From Paracoccaceae bacterium (GTDB lineage Bacteria; Pseudomonadota; Alphaproteobacteria; Rhodobacterales; Rhodobacteraceae), in contig JAGRDO010000028.1 in NCBI GenBank assembly GCA_020447005.1, positions 1,516 to 54,740 on the forward strand: a stretch of DNA of 53,225 nt, written 5' to 3'. Positions 34,022 to 42,934 of this stretch are shown in pieces. The notes beneath the pieces were generated by a model that saw only the letters and a list, made by a program, of their open reading frames with translations, did no database searches and was not told the origin of the DNA. The first letter of the stretch is position 1; every line of letters starts with the position of its first letter. The position numbers were made by a program, and so were the translations under genes.

Positions 34022-36828
34022 TCGCCCCTTGCCCGTTCGGCACCTTCGCTGATCGCTTGGCGCAATTTGCGTTCAAGGCTGTCCTGCTTTGATTTCGTGT
34101 GCAGTTTCAAGCCGAACATGTCCTTCACATAGAAGGTATCCACGACCTGCGCCCCATAGGTCGCGATCACCGCGCTGGCGATATAGATGTTGCTGGCCGC
34201 CAGCGTGCGGGTCAGATCGTAAAGCAGGGCGGGGCGGTCGCGCGTATCGACCTCGACGATCGTGTAGATTTCGGACCCGTCATTGTCGAAGGTAACGTGC
34301 GTCGGAAACTGGAACTGGCGTTCGCGTTTCTTGATCTTGTCGCGGTCCTTCAGGGCATCGCGTGCGATCACCTCGCCCTTCAGCGTCTTCTGGATCATCG
34401 TGCGCAAGCGCGGCAGGCGCTCGGCCTCGTAGGGGTGGCCTTCGCTGTCCTGCACCCAGAAGACGGCCGTGGCATACCCATCCTTCGTGGTATAGGTGCG
34501 CGCATCGACGACATTGGCCCCGACCAGCGCCAGCGCCCCCGCAAGGCGCGAGAAGATGCCCGGATGATCGGCCAGCGCGAAACAGGCGCGCGTCGCGTCA
34601 TGATCGGGATCGGGCTTGATGTCGATGCGGATGGCATTGTCGGGAATATCCCGCAGAAGCTTCGCGAAGACCACCTGCGCCGCTGTCGCAAGCCCTTGCC
34701 AATAGGGGCCGTAATGCCGCGCCGTCTCCTTGCGGACATCCTTCGCATCCCAGTCGGACAATGCGTCGCGCAGGGCGCGCTTTGCCTCGGCCTCCCGCTT
34801 GCCCGCGTTGATATTTTCAAGCCCGGCTTCCAGCGCGTCGGCCGTTTCCGCGTAAAGACGGCGCAGAAGCATGGCCTTCCAGTTGTTCCACGTATTCGGC
34901 CCGACGCCACGGATGTCGCAGACCGTCAGCACCGTCAGAAGATCGAGCCGCTTGCGGGTCTTCACGATCTTGGCGAAATCGCGCACCGTGCGCGGGTCCG
35001 AGATATCGCGCTTTTGCGCCATGTCCGACATGGTCAGGTGATAGCGCACCAGCCATTCGACGGTTTCGCTTTCCTCTGGCGTCAGCCCAAGCCGCGGCGC
35101 AACCTTGCGGGCGATCTGGGCGCCAAGGATCGAATGGTCCTCGGGCCGTCCCTTGCCGATGTCGTGCAGCAGCAGCGCGACATAAAGCACGCGCCGGTTG
35201 ACCCCCGCATCGAGGATGGAGGACGAGAGCGGCAGTTCCTCGATCAGTTCCTTGCGCTCGATCTGCGCCAGTGTCGAGATCGTCTGGATCGTGTGCTCGT
35301 CGACCGTGTAATGGTGATAGACGTTGAACTGCATCATGGCGACGATGGGTTCGAACTCGGGGATGAACGCGGACAGGACGCCCAGTTCGTTCATCCGCCG
35401 CAATGCCCGTTCCGGGTTGCCATGCTTCAGCATCAGGTCAAGGAAGATGCGGGTGGCTTCCTTGTCCTCGCGCATCTCGTCATCGATCATGCTCAGGTTC
35501 TGAACGACGACGCGCATCGCTTCGGGGTGGATCAGGTTGCCCGTCCGCAGGCCTTCCTCAAAAAGCCGCAAGAGGTTCAGCTTGTTGGCAAGAAACGCCT
35601 TTTCGTCGACGATGTTGATCCGGCCCCGGTCGACGCGAAAACCCTCGCGGGTCTTGCGGCGGCTGCGGCGCAGCAGGCCGGCCAGCATCGCCTCTTTCTT
35701 GGCGTGGCGTTCCTCAAGCGCGGTCAGGAAGACACGGGTCAGTTCGCCGACATGGGTGGCATGGCGGAAATAGTCCTGCATGAAATGCTCGACGGCGCGC
35801 CGCCCGGCGCCATCCGCATAGCCCATCCGCGCGGCGACCTCGACCTGAAGGTCGAAGGTCAGCTGATCCTGCGGGCGCCGCGTGATCAGGTGCAGGTGGC
35901 AGCGCACCGCCCAGAGAAAATCCTCGGCGGCGGCGAAGGTCTGATATTCCTCGCGCTTCAACAGCCCCTGCGCGACCAGCTCGTCCGCATGACGCACCGC
36001 ATGGATGTACTTTCCGATCCAGTAAAGGGTCTGAAGGTCGCGCAACCCGCCCTTGCCCTCTTTCACATTCGGCTCAAGCACATAGCGTTGGCCGCCCTGC
36101 CGCTTGTGGCGCTCCTCACGCTCAGCCAGCTTGGCCTCGATGAATTCGATGCTGGTTCCCTTGAAAAGATCGTCGCGCAGCCGCGTCTTCAACTCGGCCG
36201 CAAGCGGCTGATGGCCACAGATGAAGCGACGCTCCAGAAGGGCCGTGCGGATGGTGAAATCCTCGCGCCCCAGACGCAGGCAATCCTTTACCGTGCGGCT
36301 GGCATGGCCGACCTTCAGGCGCAGATCCCAAAGGATGTAAAGCATCGATTCGATGACGCTTTCGGCCCAAGCGGTGATCTTCCATGGCGTCAGGAACAGA
36401 AGGTCGACATCCGATTGCGGCGCCATTTCGGCGCGCCCGTAACCGCCGACGGCCATGACGGCCAGAGCCTCTACCTTGGTCGGCATCGGTTGCGGGTGCA
36501 GCACTTCCGAAGCAAGATGGAAGACGCATTTCACGATAGCGTCCATCAGCATCGCATAGGAATACACCGTCTGACGGGCGCGGCGCGGATGATCGGCGAA
36601 ATCCGAAGCGATCGCGGCCGTGACCTCTGCCTGCGCGGCCGCGATCATCTCGACGATGACCGGGCGGGCCGGGCGCTCATTGCCCGCCAGACAAGCAGCC
36701 ACACTTGCGGCAAAGGCGCCGGTGTCGAAGATCGGGTGCCCGGCGATCGTCGCGGGCAGATCCGACGGCGGCCATGCCGCCGCCGCGTCAGAACCCGGCG
36801 CCGCCGAAGCTTCTTGGAGCAGGATCAA
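34018..36828 (-). CDS. glnD: Bifunctional uridylyltransferase/uridylyl-removing enzyme (PII)
   Basis: 936-residue nitrogen sensor that adds UMP to PII when glutamine is low and removes it when high. Nucleotidyltransferase domain: VGGYGRAEMAPQSDVDLLFL (~residues 112-131). HD hydrolase domain: LLHDIGKGRPEDHS (~500). Two C-terminal ACT domains (FALADHPGIFSRLAGALAL and VDTRDRPALLYDLTRTLAA) sense glutamine. An in-frame stop at 36829-36831 leaves TTG 36828 as the first possible start. The next ATG would remove about 60 residues. The start overlaps the upstream lipoprotein gene's 3' end by about 41 bp. Confidence 0.95.
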   Translation of the reverse strand: MILLQEASAAPGSDAAAAWPPSDLPATIAGHPIFDTGAFAASVAACLAGNERPARPVIVEMIAAAQAEVTAAIASDFADHPRRARQTVYSYAMLMDAIVKCVFHLASEVLHPQPMPTKVEALAVMAVGGYGRAEMAPQSDVDLLFLTPWKITAWAESVIESMLYILWDLRLKVGHASRTVKDCLRLGREDFTIRTALLERRFICGHQPLAAELKTRLRDDLFKGTSIEFIEAKLAEREERHKRQGGQRYVLEPNVKEGKGGLRDLQTLYWIGKYIHAVRHADELVAQGLLKREEYQTFAAAEDFLWAVRCHLHLITRRPQDQLTFDLQVEVAARMGYADGAGRRAVEHFMQDYFRHATHVGELTRVFLTALEERHAKKEAMLAGLLRRSRRKTREGFRVDRGRINIVDEKAFLANKLNLLRLFEEGLRTGNLIHPEAMRVVVQNLSMIDDEMREDKEATRIFLDLMLKHGNPERALRRMNELGVLSAFIPEFEPIVAMMQFNVYHHYTVDEHTIQTISTLAQIERKELIEELPLSSSILDAGVNRRVLYVALLLHDIGKGRPEDHSILGAQIARKVAPRLGLTPEESETVEWLVRYHLTMSDMAQKRDISDPRTVRDFAKIVKTRKRLDLLTVLTVCDIRGVGPNTWNNWKAMLLRRLYAETADALEAGLENINAGKREAEAKRALRDALSDWDAKDVRKETARHYGPYWQGLATAAQVVFAKLLRDIPDNAIRIDIKPDPDHDATRACFALADHPGIFSRLAGALALVGANVVDARTYTTKDGYATAVFWVQDSEGHPYEAERLPRLRTMIQKTLKGEVIARDALKDRDKIKKRERQFQFPTHVTFDNDGSEIYTIVEVDTRDRPALLYDLTRTLAASNIYIASAVIATYGAQVVDTFYVKDMFGLKLHTKSKQDSLERKLRQAISEGAERARGE

Positions 36829-37960
36829 TCACCACCACCTGTGCGTTCTGGATCTGGGCAACGGCAAGGCCGCGTTCATTGGTGCCGTTGGGCAGGAGGC
36901 GGAAGACGCCGTTGACCCCGGCAAAGCCCGCCGACTGCGTCAGCGCGGCGGCTGTCAGCGCATCGGTCCGGCCACTTCGGATCAGCGCGCCGATCGCCGC
37001 GATGCCGTCATAGGCAAGGCCCGCGATGGGATGCGGCGATTCGCCGTAAGCCGCGACAAAGCGCGAATCGAACTGCTGGGCAAGCCCCGGATCCGGCAGC
37101 GCGAACCAGCCGCCCTGAATGCCCGGCATCGAAAGCGTTGCCGACGGGATATCCCACCGCGTCAGCCCGATGAACTGAACGGTCTGCGCTGCAATCCCCG
37201 CCTCGGGCAGCAATTGCGCGAGCAGCGGCAGCGAACCGGCCGTGTCGGCGGTGAAAAAGACCGAATCCGCCCCGGCAGAGCGGATCTGGCTGGCAATCGA
37301 TGGCGCGGCATTGATCACGCCCTGCTGCGAGAACTCGTATGTTGCCGCCCCGACGACGGTGACCCCACTGGCCGCCGCCGCGGACGAGATCGCCCGGTTG
37401 CCAAGCTGACCGGCCGCGTTGTTGTCGTAGACAAGCATCAGCCGGCTCTTGCCCGCGCGCTTGGCGTATCGGGTCAGCCGGTTCGCGGTGTTCTGGAACG
37501 TCGGTCCCAGAACGAAAAGATTGCCGCCGGCGATGTCGGTATTGTTGGAAAAGGACAGGACATTCACGCCGCTGCCGCTTACCGCCACCGCGGCGGCATT
37601 GGCGGATTCGGCGAAGACCGGGCCAAGAATGATCTTCGCGCCCTCATCGACGGCCTGCCGCGCCATCGCCGCGGACGTGGACGGATCGGATCCCGCATTG
37701 TAGACGCGCAGGTCGATCTGCACGCCGTTAAGGTCGGCAATCGCCAGATCGGCGGCCTGTTTCAGGTTGCGCGCCAGCACCTCATCGCCGGAATTGCCCG
37801 AGCCCGAAGGCAGGATCAGCGCCACCGCAACCGGCGCGTTCAGATCCACGGCCGGCCCGCGCGAGGATGGAACGGGGTCGCAGGCGGAAAGCGCCAAGGC
37901 CGACGCCGCGGCGGCAATGAACCTCAGTGCCTTGCGGCGGGTACTCAAAACAGTGAACAT
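36788..37960 (-). CDS. Penicillin-binding protein activator, LpoA-like lipoprotein
   Basis: 390-residue secreted lipoprotein. The N-terminus has Arg-Arg-Lys followed by a hydrophobic stretch and the lipobox LALSAC. The rest is a type-I periplasmic-binding fold (VALILPSGSGNSGDEVLARNLKQAADLAI, DEGAKIILGPVFAESANAAA) as in LpoA and Leu/Ile/Val-binding proteins. In Gammaproteobacteria LpoA activates PBP1a; here the same genomic setting next to rsmI-yraN supports the name. It may share a transcript with glnD, with which it overlaps. It is divergent from rsmI across 62 bases. Confidence 0.85.
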   Translation of the reverse strand: MFTVLSTRRKALRFIAAAASALALSACDPVPSSRGPAVDLNAPVAVALILPSGSGNSGDEVLARNLKQAADLAIADLNGVQIDLRVYNAGSDPSTSAAMARQAVDEGAKIILGPVFAESANAAAVAVSGSGVNVLSFSNNTDIAGGNLFVLGPTFQNTANRLTRYAKRAGKSRLMLVYDNNAAGQLGNRAISSAAAASGVTVVGAATYEFSQQGVINAAPSIASQIRSAGADSVFFTADTAGSLPLLAQLLPEAGIAAQTVQFIGLTRWDIPSATLSMPGIQGGWFALPDPGLAQQFDSRFVAAYGESPHPIAGLAYDGIAAIGALIRSGRTDALTAAALTQSAGFAGVNGVFRLLPNGTNERGLAVAQIQNAQVVVIDPAPRSFGGAGF

Positions 37961-38022
37961 GGCAACGTCCTTGGATCCGTCTTTGGGTCATTGGATTGGC
38001 GGCAAGACTAGGGTCTCTGCCA

Positions 38023-38916
38023 ATGGAAGTAAACGCAGGAGCAAAGCCATTGGCGACGACCGGCCGCAAAGAGGCGCTTTCGCCGGGCCTCTACTTCCTT
38101 GCCACCCCGATCGGAGCGGCGCGGGACATCACACTGCGCGCCCTCGATATCCTTGCCAGCGCCGATATCATCGCCGCCGAGGATACACGAAGCCTCCGGC
38201 ACCTGATGGATATCCACGGCATCGCTCTCGGCGACCGCCCGCTTCTGGCCTATCACGACCACAACGGCGCGAGGATGCGCCCAAGACTGTTGCAGGCGCT
38301 GGCCGAGGGGCGTTCGGTGGCCTATGCCTCCGAGGCCGGAACGCCGCTGGTGGCCGATCCCGGCTTCCAGCTGGGCCGCGCCGCCATCGAGGCAGGCCAT
38401 GCCGTGACCAGCGCCCCCGGACCCTCGGCCGTGCTGGCGGCGCTGACGGTTTCGGGCCTGCCGTCCGACCGTTTCCTCTTTGCCGGATTTCCGCCCTCCA
38501 GCGGCGCGCAACGCCAAAAATGGCTGGCCGAGCTGTCGAATATCCCCGCGACGCTGATCCTTTATGAAAGCCCCAGGCGTCTTCAGAGATTGTTAGATGA
38601 TCTGGGGCAGTATTTCGGGGCGGACCGCCGGGCGGCCGTTTGCAGAGAGCTGACAAAACGCTTTGAAGACGTGTCGCGCGGCAGTATCGGGGATCTTCGC
38701 GACGCCTATCGGGGGCGGGCCGTCAAAGGGGAAATCGTCGTCGTCGTCGACCGCGCGGGCGACCGTGCGTCCGATCCCGATGATGTCGATGCCGCGTTAC
38801 GGGAGGCTTTGGAATGCCATTCGATGAAGGATGCCACCGATCTGGTGTCGAAAGCGTTCGATCTGCCGCGGCGGCAGGTCTATCAGGCCGCCTTGAAAAT
38901 CGGGCGCGACGGCTGA
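38023..38916 (+). CDS. rsmI: 16S rRNA 2'-O-ribose C1402 methyltransferase
   Basis: 297-residue SAM-dependent methylase of the tetrapyrrole-methylase fold that modifies C1402 in the ribosomal decoding centre. Landmarks are GLYFLATPIGAARDITLRALDIL, AAEDTRSLRHLM, VAYASEAGTPLVADPGF, SAPGPSAVLAALTVSGLPSDRF and LYESPRRL. A TTG-initiated extension to 37996 is possible; ATG 38023 is preferred. Its 3' end overlaps yraN by about 100 bp, and yraN uses another frame. Confidence 0.94.
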   Translation: MEVNAGAKPLATTGRKEALSPGLYFLATPIGAARDITLRALDILASADIIAAEDTRSLRHLMDIHGIALGDRPLLAYHDHNGARMRPRLLQALAEGRSVAYASEAGTPLVADPGFQLGRAAIEAGHAVTSAPGPSAVLAALTVSGLPSDRFLFAGFPPSSGAQRQKWLAELSNIPATLILYESPRRLQRLLDDLGQYFGADRRAAVCRELTKRFEDVSRGSIGDLRDAYRGRAVKGEIVVVVDRAGDRASDPDDVDAALREALECHSMKDATDLVSKAFDLPRRQVYQAALKIGRDG

Positions 38917-39266
38917 AGGGGGCGATCGCCTACCACAGCGGCGCGGCAGCGGAAGATCAGGTGGCCCGGCACTATGCCCGGATGGGCCATTCCGTTACGG
39001 CCCGGCGCTGGCGCGGACAATCGGGAGAGATCGATCTGGTTTTTCGTGGCCCCGACGGGCTGATCTTCACCGAAGTCAAATGCGCCTCGACCCACGCCAT
39101 CGCCGCGGAACGGCTCAGTGAACGCCAGATGTGGCGCATAATGTCGGCCGCGTCGGAATTCGTCGCTTCCGAAGCCGATGGGCAGGACAGCGCCATGCGC
39201 TTTGACGTCGCGCTGGTCGACCGGCGGGGCCGGATCGAGATCATCCCGAATGCACTGGGGCACTGA
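38814..39266 (+). CDS. yraN: YraN family (UPF0102) endonuclease-like protein
   Basis: 150-residue protein. The restriction-endonuclease-like core is seen in GAAAEDQVARHYARMGHSVTARRWRGQSGEIDLVFRGPDGLIFTEVKCAS, with the Asp and Glu-x-Lys residues of the PD-(D/E)xK fold. The function is unproven; Holliday-junction or DNA-uptake roles are proposed. The first 35 residues overlap rsmI and have no family likeness, so the true start may be a CTG or other non-ATG codon near 38910. The rsmI-yraN-gshB order is standard for alphaproteobacteria. Confidence 0.85.
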   Translation: MPFDEGCHRSGVESVRSAAAAGLSGRLENRARRLKGAIAYHSGAAAEDQVARHYARMGHSVTARRWRGQSGEIDLVFRGPDGLIFTEVKCASTHAIAAERLSERQMWRIMSAASEFVASEADGQDSAMRFDVALVDRRGRIEIIPNALGH

Positions 39267-39335
39267 TCGCCGATTGCATCCCGCGCCGTGCTCGTTCATC
39301 AATCGCCTGAACCGGTGAAGCAATAGGTCAGGCAG

Positions 39336-40277
39336 ATGTCGCTTAAAGTCGCATTCCAGATGGATCCGATCGGAAACGTCAATATCGATGCGGATTCGAG
39401 TTTTCGCTTGGCGCTCGAGGCGCAGGAGCGGGGGCATGCGCTGTTTTACTACACGCCTGACCGGCTGTCTTACCGCGAAGGCCGGGTCATGGCACGCGGC
39501 TGGCCGATGACCGTTCGGCGCGAGAAGGGCAATCACGTCACGCTCGGCGCCGAAACCGAGGTTGATCTTGCGACACTGGATGTCGTCTGGCTGCGTCAGG
39601 ACCCGCCCTTCGACATGGGCTATATCACCACGACACATCTTCTGGACATGATCCACCCCGGCACGCTGGTCGTGAACGATCCGTTCTGGGTGCGCAATTT
39701 TCCCGAAAAGCTTCTTGTCCTGAAGTTCCCGCATCTGACGCCGCCAACGCTGATCGCGCGCGATCTTGCGACGATCCGCGCGTTCAAGGCGGCCCATGGC
39801 GACATCATCCTCAAGCCGCTTTACGGCAATGGCGGCGCCGGCGTCTTCCGGCTTGACCCGAGCGACCGCAATCTGGCGTCGCTGCACGAATTGTTCACCG
39901 GCATCAACCGCGAACCCCTGATCGCCCAGAAATACGTGCCGGCCGTGGTCAAGGGCGACAAGCGCATCATCCTTGTCGACGGCGAGCCGGTCGGCGCGAT
40001 CAACCGCGTCCCGGCCGAGGGCGAGACGCGGTCGAACATGCATGTGGGCGGGCGGCCCGAAAAGGTCGGGCTGACGGCGCGTGACCGGGAAATCTGCGCC
40101 GCGATCGGGCCGACATTGCGCGAAAAGGGGCAGGTTTTCGTCGGGATCGACGTGATCGGCGACTGGCTGACCGAGATCAACGTGACCTCGCCCACCGGTA
40201 TTCAGGAGCTGGAGCGATTCGACGGAACCAACGCGGCTGCCCGGATATGGGAGGCGATCGAGGCCAGGCGGAGGTGA
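39336..40277 (+). CDS. gshB: Glutathione synthetase
   Basis: 313-residue ATP-grasp ligase joining gamma-glutamylcysteine and glycine. Landmarks are [100 protein letters not shown] and [19 protein letters not shown]. Length and all motifs are those of the E. coli enzyme. It follows yraN by 69 bases with AGGCAG as a weak ribosome site. Confidence 0.96.
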   Translation: MSLKVAFQMDPIGNVNIDADSSFRLALEAQERGHALFYYTPDRLSYREGRVMARGWPMTVRREKGNHVTLGAETEVDLATLDVVWLRQDPPFDMGYITTTHLLDMIHPGTLVVNDPFWVRNFPEKLLVLKFPHLTPPTLIARDLATIRAFKAAHGDIILKPLYGNGGAGVFRLDPSDRNLASLHELFTGINREPLIAQKYVPAVVKGDKRIILVDGEPVGAINRVPAEGETRSNMHVGGRPEKVGLTARDREICAAIGPTLREKGQVFVGIDVIGDWLTEINVTSPTGIQELERFDGTNAAARIWEAIEARRR

Positions 40278-40317
40278 CCGCGGGGCCATGGACCGGGGCG
40301 CGGGTGCCGCCGTTTCC

Positions 40318-41832
40318 TTACTGGCCGAACCGCGCGTTCAGCCGATAGCTGACCGCTTCGGCCACATGGGGCTTGCGGATGTCTTCGGCAGTGTCGAGAT
40401 CGGCGATCGTGCGGGCGACGCGAAGGATGCGGTGATAGCCGCGCGCCGTCAGGCCAAAGCGCTCGGCCACCCTCGCCAGCAGGTCGCGCCCTTCGGAATC
40501 CGGGCTTGCGACCTCTTCCAGCAGCCTGCCCTCGATATCGGCATTCACGCGGATATCGCCCTTGTTTCCGTAGCGTTTCCGCTGGACCGACCGGGCGCGG
40601 TCCACACGCGCGGCAACGCTGGCCGAGCTTTCGCCCGTCGGCGGAAGGTCGAGATCGCCGTAAGCCACCGGCGGCACCTCGACGCGCAGGTCGATCCGGT
40701 CCATCAGCGGGCCCGAGATGCGGCCAAGATAATCCTCGCCACAGTGCGGGACGCGGGCGCAGGCGCGCGCGGGGTCGGAAAGATAGCCGCATTTGCAGGG
40801 GTTGGCGGCCGCGATCAGCAGGAAACGGCAGGGATAGCGGATATGGGCATTGGCCCGCGCCACCACGACCTCGCCCGTTTCGATCGGCTGGCGCAGCGTT
40901 TCAAGAACGGTGCGCGGAAATTCGGGGAATTCGTCAAGGAACAGGACGCCGTTATGCGCCAGGCTGATCTCGCCGGGTTTCGCACCGCGTCCGCCGCCGA
41001 CGATTGCGGCCATGGATGCGGTGTGATGCGGCTCGCGGAAGGGGCGGGTCCGGCTGATCCCGCCTTCGTCGAGCAGCCCTGACAGCGAGTGGATCATCGA
41101 GGTCTCCAGCGCCTCGGGCGCGGTCAGGGGCGGCAGGATACCGGGCATGCGCGCGGCCAGCATGGACTTGCCGGATCCGGGCGCGCCCACCATCAGCATG
41201 TGGTGACGGCCCGCCGCCGCGATCTCGAGCGCGCGCTTGGCGCGTTCCTGCCCCTTCACGTCGCGCAGGTCCCGGGTGCTGCCTTCCTGGCGCACCTCGC
41301 CCGGCGTCGCCGGCGTGATCGGGGCCTGTCCGCAGAAATGCCGCAGGACGTCGTTCAGCGTTGCCGCCGCTATGACCGGTACCGTGCCGACCCATGCCGC
41401 CTCGGCCCCGCACGCCCGGGGGCAAAGCAGGGTCCGGTCTTCCTCTGCGGCGGCCATGGCCGCCGGCAACGCGCCGATCACCGGCACCAGCCGCCCGTCG
41501 AGCGACAATTCCCCAAGCGAGACGGTTGCCTCGACCTCTTCGCGCGGCAGGATGTCGATCGCGGCCAGAAGCGCCAGCGCAATCGGCAGATCGAAATGCG
41601 AACCCTCTTTTGGCAGGTCCGCGGGCGACAGATTGACGGTGATCCGCTTGGATGGCAGCGCGATCGACATCGATGTCAGGGCGGCGCGCACGCGGTCGCG
41701 GGCCTCGCTGACCGCCTTGTCGGGCAGGCCCACCACGGCAAAGGCGGGCATCCCCGCCGCGACGCTGCACTGCACCTCGACCAGCCGCGCCTCGATCCCT
41801 TCGAAAGCCACCGTATAGGTGCGCGCCACCAT
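40318..41832 (-). CDS. comM: YifB/ComM-family AAA+ ATPase (Mg-chelatase-like)
   Basis: 504-residue ComM, a hexameric branch-migration helicase that helps integrate incoming DNA during natural transformation. The N-terminal Lon-protease-like domain starts TVAFEGIEARLVEVQC. Walker A is GAPGSGKS near residue 216, Walker B is GVLFLDEFPEF, and the C-terminal Mg-chelatase region includes CKCGYLSDPARACARVPHC and RVARTIADLD. The start has a well-placed ATG. The upstream 60 bases carry duplicated GAATGGTTAACG units that resemble CtrA half-sites. Confidence 0.93.
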   Translation of the reverse strand: MVARTYTVAFEGIEARLVEVQCSVAAGMPAFAVVGLPDKAVSEARDRVRAALTSMSIALPSKRITVNLSPADLPKEGSHFDLPIALALLAAIDILPREEVEATVSLGELSLDGRLVPVIGALPAAMAAAEEDRTLLCPRACGAEAAWVGTVPVIAAATLNDVLRHFCGQAPITPATPGEVRQEGSTRDLRDVKGQERAKRALEIAAAGRHHMLMVGAPGSGKSMLAARMPGILPPLTAPEALETSMIHSLSGLLDEGGISRTRPFREPHHTASMAAIVGGGRGAKPGEISLAHNGVLFLDEFPEFPRTVLETLRQPIETGEVVVARANAHIRYPCRFLLIAAANPCKCGYLSDPARACARVPHCGEDYLGRISGPLMDRIDLRVEVPPVAYGDLDLPPTGESSASVAARVDRARSVQRKRYGNKGDIRVNADIEGRLLEEVASPDSEGRDLLARVAERFGLTARGYHRILRVARTIADLDTAEDIRKPHVAEAVSYRLNARFGQ

Positions 41833-41851
41833 GAACCGCCGTCCCCTTTGC

Positions 41852-41896
41852 GAATGGTTAACGGCTACCGCGAACGTGGTTTAAGAATGGTTAACG
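41852..41896. promoter_or_regulatory. Duplicated GAATGGTTAACG units upstream of comM (possible CtrA sites)
   Basis: GAATGGTTAACG occurs twice in the same orientation (41852-41863 and 41885-41896), 33 bases apart, with a further TTTAA (41880-41884) between. TTAA-type half-sites are the CtrA recognition element. In Rhodobacter capsulatus, CtrA controls competence genes including comM. The second copy overlaps the GST stop codon. Confidence 0.5.
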
Positions 41897-42760
41897 CGCG
41901 AGCATCGCCATGAATGCCGGCCAGGCTTCGGGGTCGGCCAGCGTCCTGTCCCGGCAAAAGGGGTTGCAAAAGCCCCAGACGCGGCCCTCAAGACGCAGGA
42001 AATCCGTGACCGGATCGCCCGAGTAGGGGCAGGCGGTGTTCTCTGACGGGCCATCGGCGATCTCGGCGGGCAGGGGCGCCGGCCCGGGCCACGCGCGTTC
42101 CGCAAAGGGTTTGGCATAGCTCGGCTGGATCAGGTTCTGCGCCTTGCCCATCGCCCGCCAGCGGCGAAAGGACGGATCGGAAAGATGGGCGTTCACATAG
42201 TCCATCGCGCCCGCCGAAACCGGCAGGTTGTAGGTTGCGATCCGTGTCGCCACCGGGGCAAAAAATGCATCCGCCGCCGTGTAGCGGCCGAAAAGCCACG
42301 GGCCCGCAGTGCCGAACCGGTCACGTGCCCGCGCCCACAAGACCCCGATCCGCGCCAGATCGGCCAGAACCTCGGCCCGCGGGGCGCTGTCTTCATAGCT
42401 GACCAGAAGGTTCATCGGGCAATCGCCGCGAAGCGCCGAAAAGCTCGTGCACATTTCGGCCGCCATGGAACGGGCCATGGCGCGGGCGGCCGGGTCCTCT
42501 GGCCACAGGCCCGCCTCGGGGTGGCGTTCGGCCAGTGTTTCGGCGATGGCAAGGCTTTCGGAAATGACATCTCCCTCGGGCAGGCGCAGGGCGGGCACGG
42601 TCCGCGCAGGGGGAAATTCCGCAAGCAGCCTTTGGAAATCCTCGGTATAAAGCACGCCGGCATGGCACCGGACCGGCAGGCCGAATTTCTCGAACAGCAG
42701 CCAGCCGCGCAGCGACCAGCTTGAATAGGACCGGTCCCCGATAGCCAGATGGTAGGTCAT
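41891..42760 (-). CDS. Glutathione S-transferase with C-terminal YHS/TRASH-like module
   Basis: 289-residue protein. The N-terminal thioredoxin-fold GST domain begins YHLAIGDRSYSSWSLRGWLLFEKFGLP with the zeta-like catalytic serines, and VPALRLPEGDVISESLAI follows. An all-helical domain fills ~85-225. A C-terminal tail from about 240 (CPYSGDPVT, GFCNPFCRDRT, ADPEAWPAF) has the Cys pattern and the E-G-x-x-x-G-F-C core of YHS/TRASH treble-clef metal-binding modules. That makes it longer than ordinary GSTs. Substrate and metal are unknown. Confidence 0.85.
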   Translation of the reverse strand: MTYHLAIGDRSYSSWSLRGWLLFEKFGLPVRCHAGVLYTEDFQRLLAEFPPARTVPALRLPEGDVISESLAIAETLAERHPEAGLWPEDPAARAMARSMAAEMCTSFSALRGDCPMNLLVSYEDSAPRAEVLADLARIGVLWARARDRFGTAGPWLFGRYTAADAFFAPVATRIATYNLPVSAGAMDYVNAHLSDPSFRRWRAMGKAQNLIQPSYAKPFAERAWPGPAPLPAEIADGPSENTACPYSGDPVTDFLRLEGRVWGFCNPFCRDRTLADPEAWPAFMAMLAR

Positions 42761-42835
42761 TTCATATCCCCGTTTGTCCGGGTCGAGCCATAGCGCCCCG
42801 GCGCCACGCGGTCACGCGCAACTTTGTGGATGCAC

Positions 42836-42854
42836 CCATCACGAAACGTGATGG
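42836..42854. promoter_or_regulatory. Inverted repeat CCATCAC-GAAAC-GTGATGG
   Basis: A perfect 7-bp inverted repeat (8 bp if the G-C inside the loop is counted) lies in the 174-base divergent region between the GST gene and coaBC, 81 bases before the coaBC start. It could be an operator or a hairpin in the coaBC leader. Nothing else is evident in this gap. Confidence 0.4.
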
Positions 42855-42934
42855 CCCCGCCAGCCGGCAGCCCACCGCTTGTCATTGGCCCGATGGCGAC
42901 CTAATCCTTGGGGACCCAAAGAAGCGAGGCCTCA

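Noticed and set aside
31754-34132. 792-codon plus-strand frame across the rhomboid-like gene and murJ
   Set aside because: Low-complexity Arg/Gln-rich translation that crosses two real genes; a GC-rich shadow frame.
34099-36915. 938-codon open frame on the plus strand opposite glnD
   Set aside because: It mirrors glnD codon for codon in a GC-rich gene; the translation is rich in Arg/Gln/His without any domain, whereas the minus strand encodes a complete GlnD.
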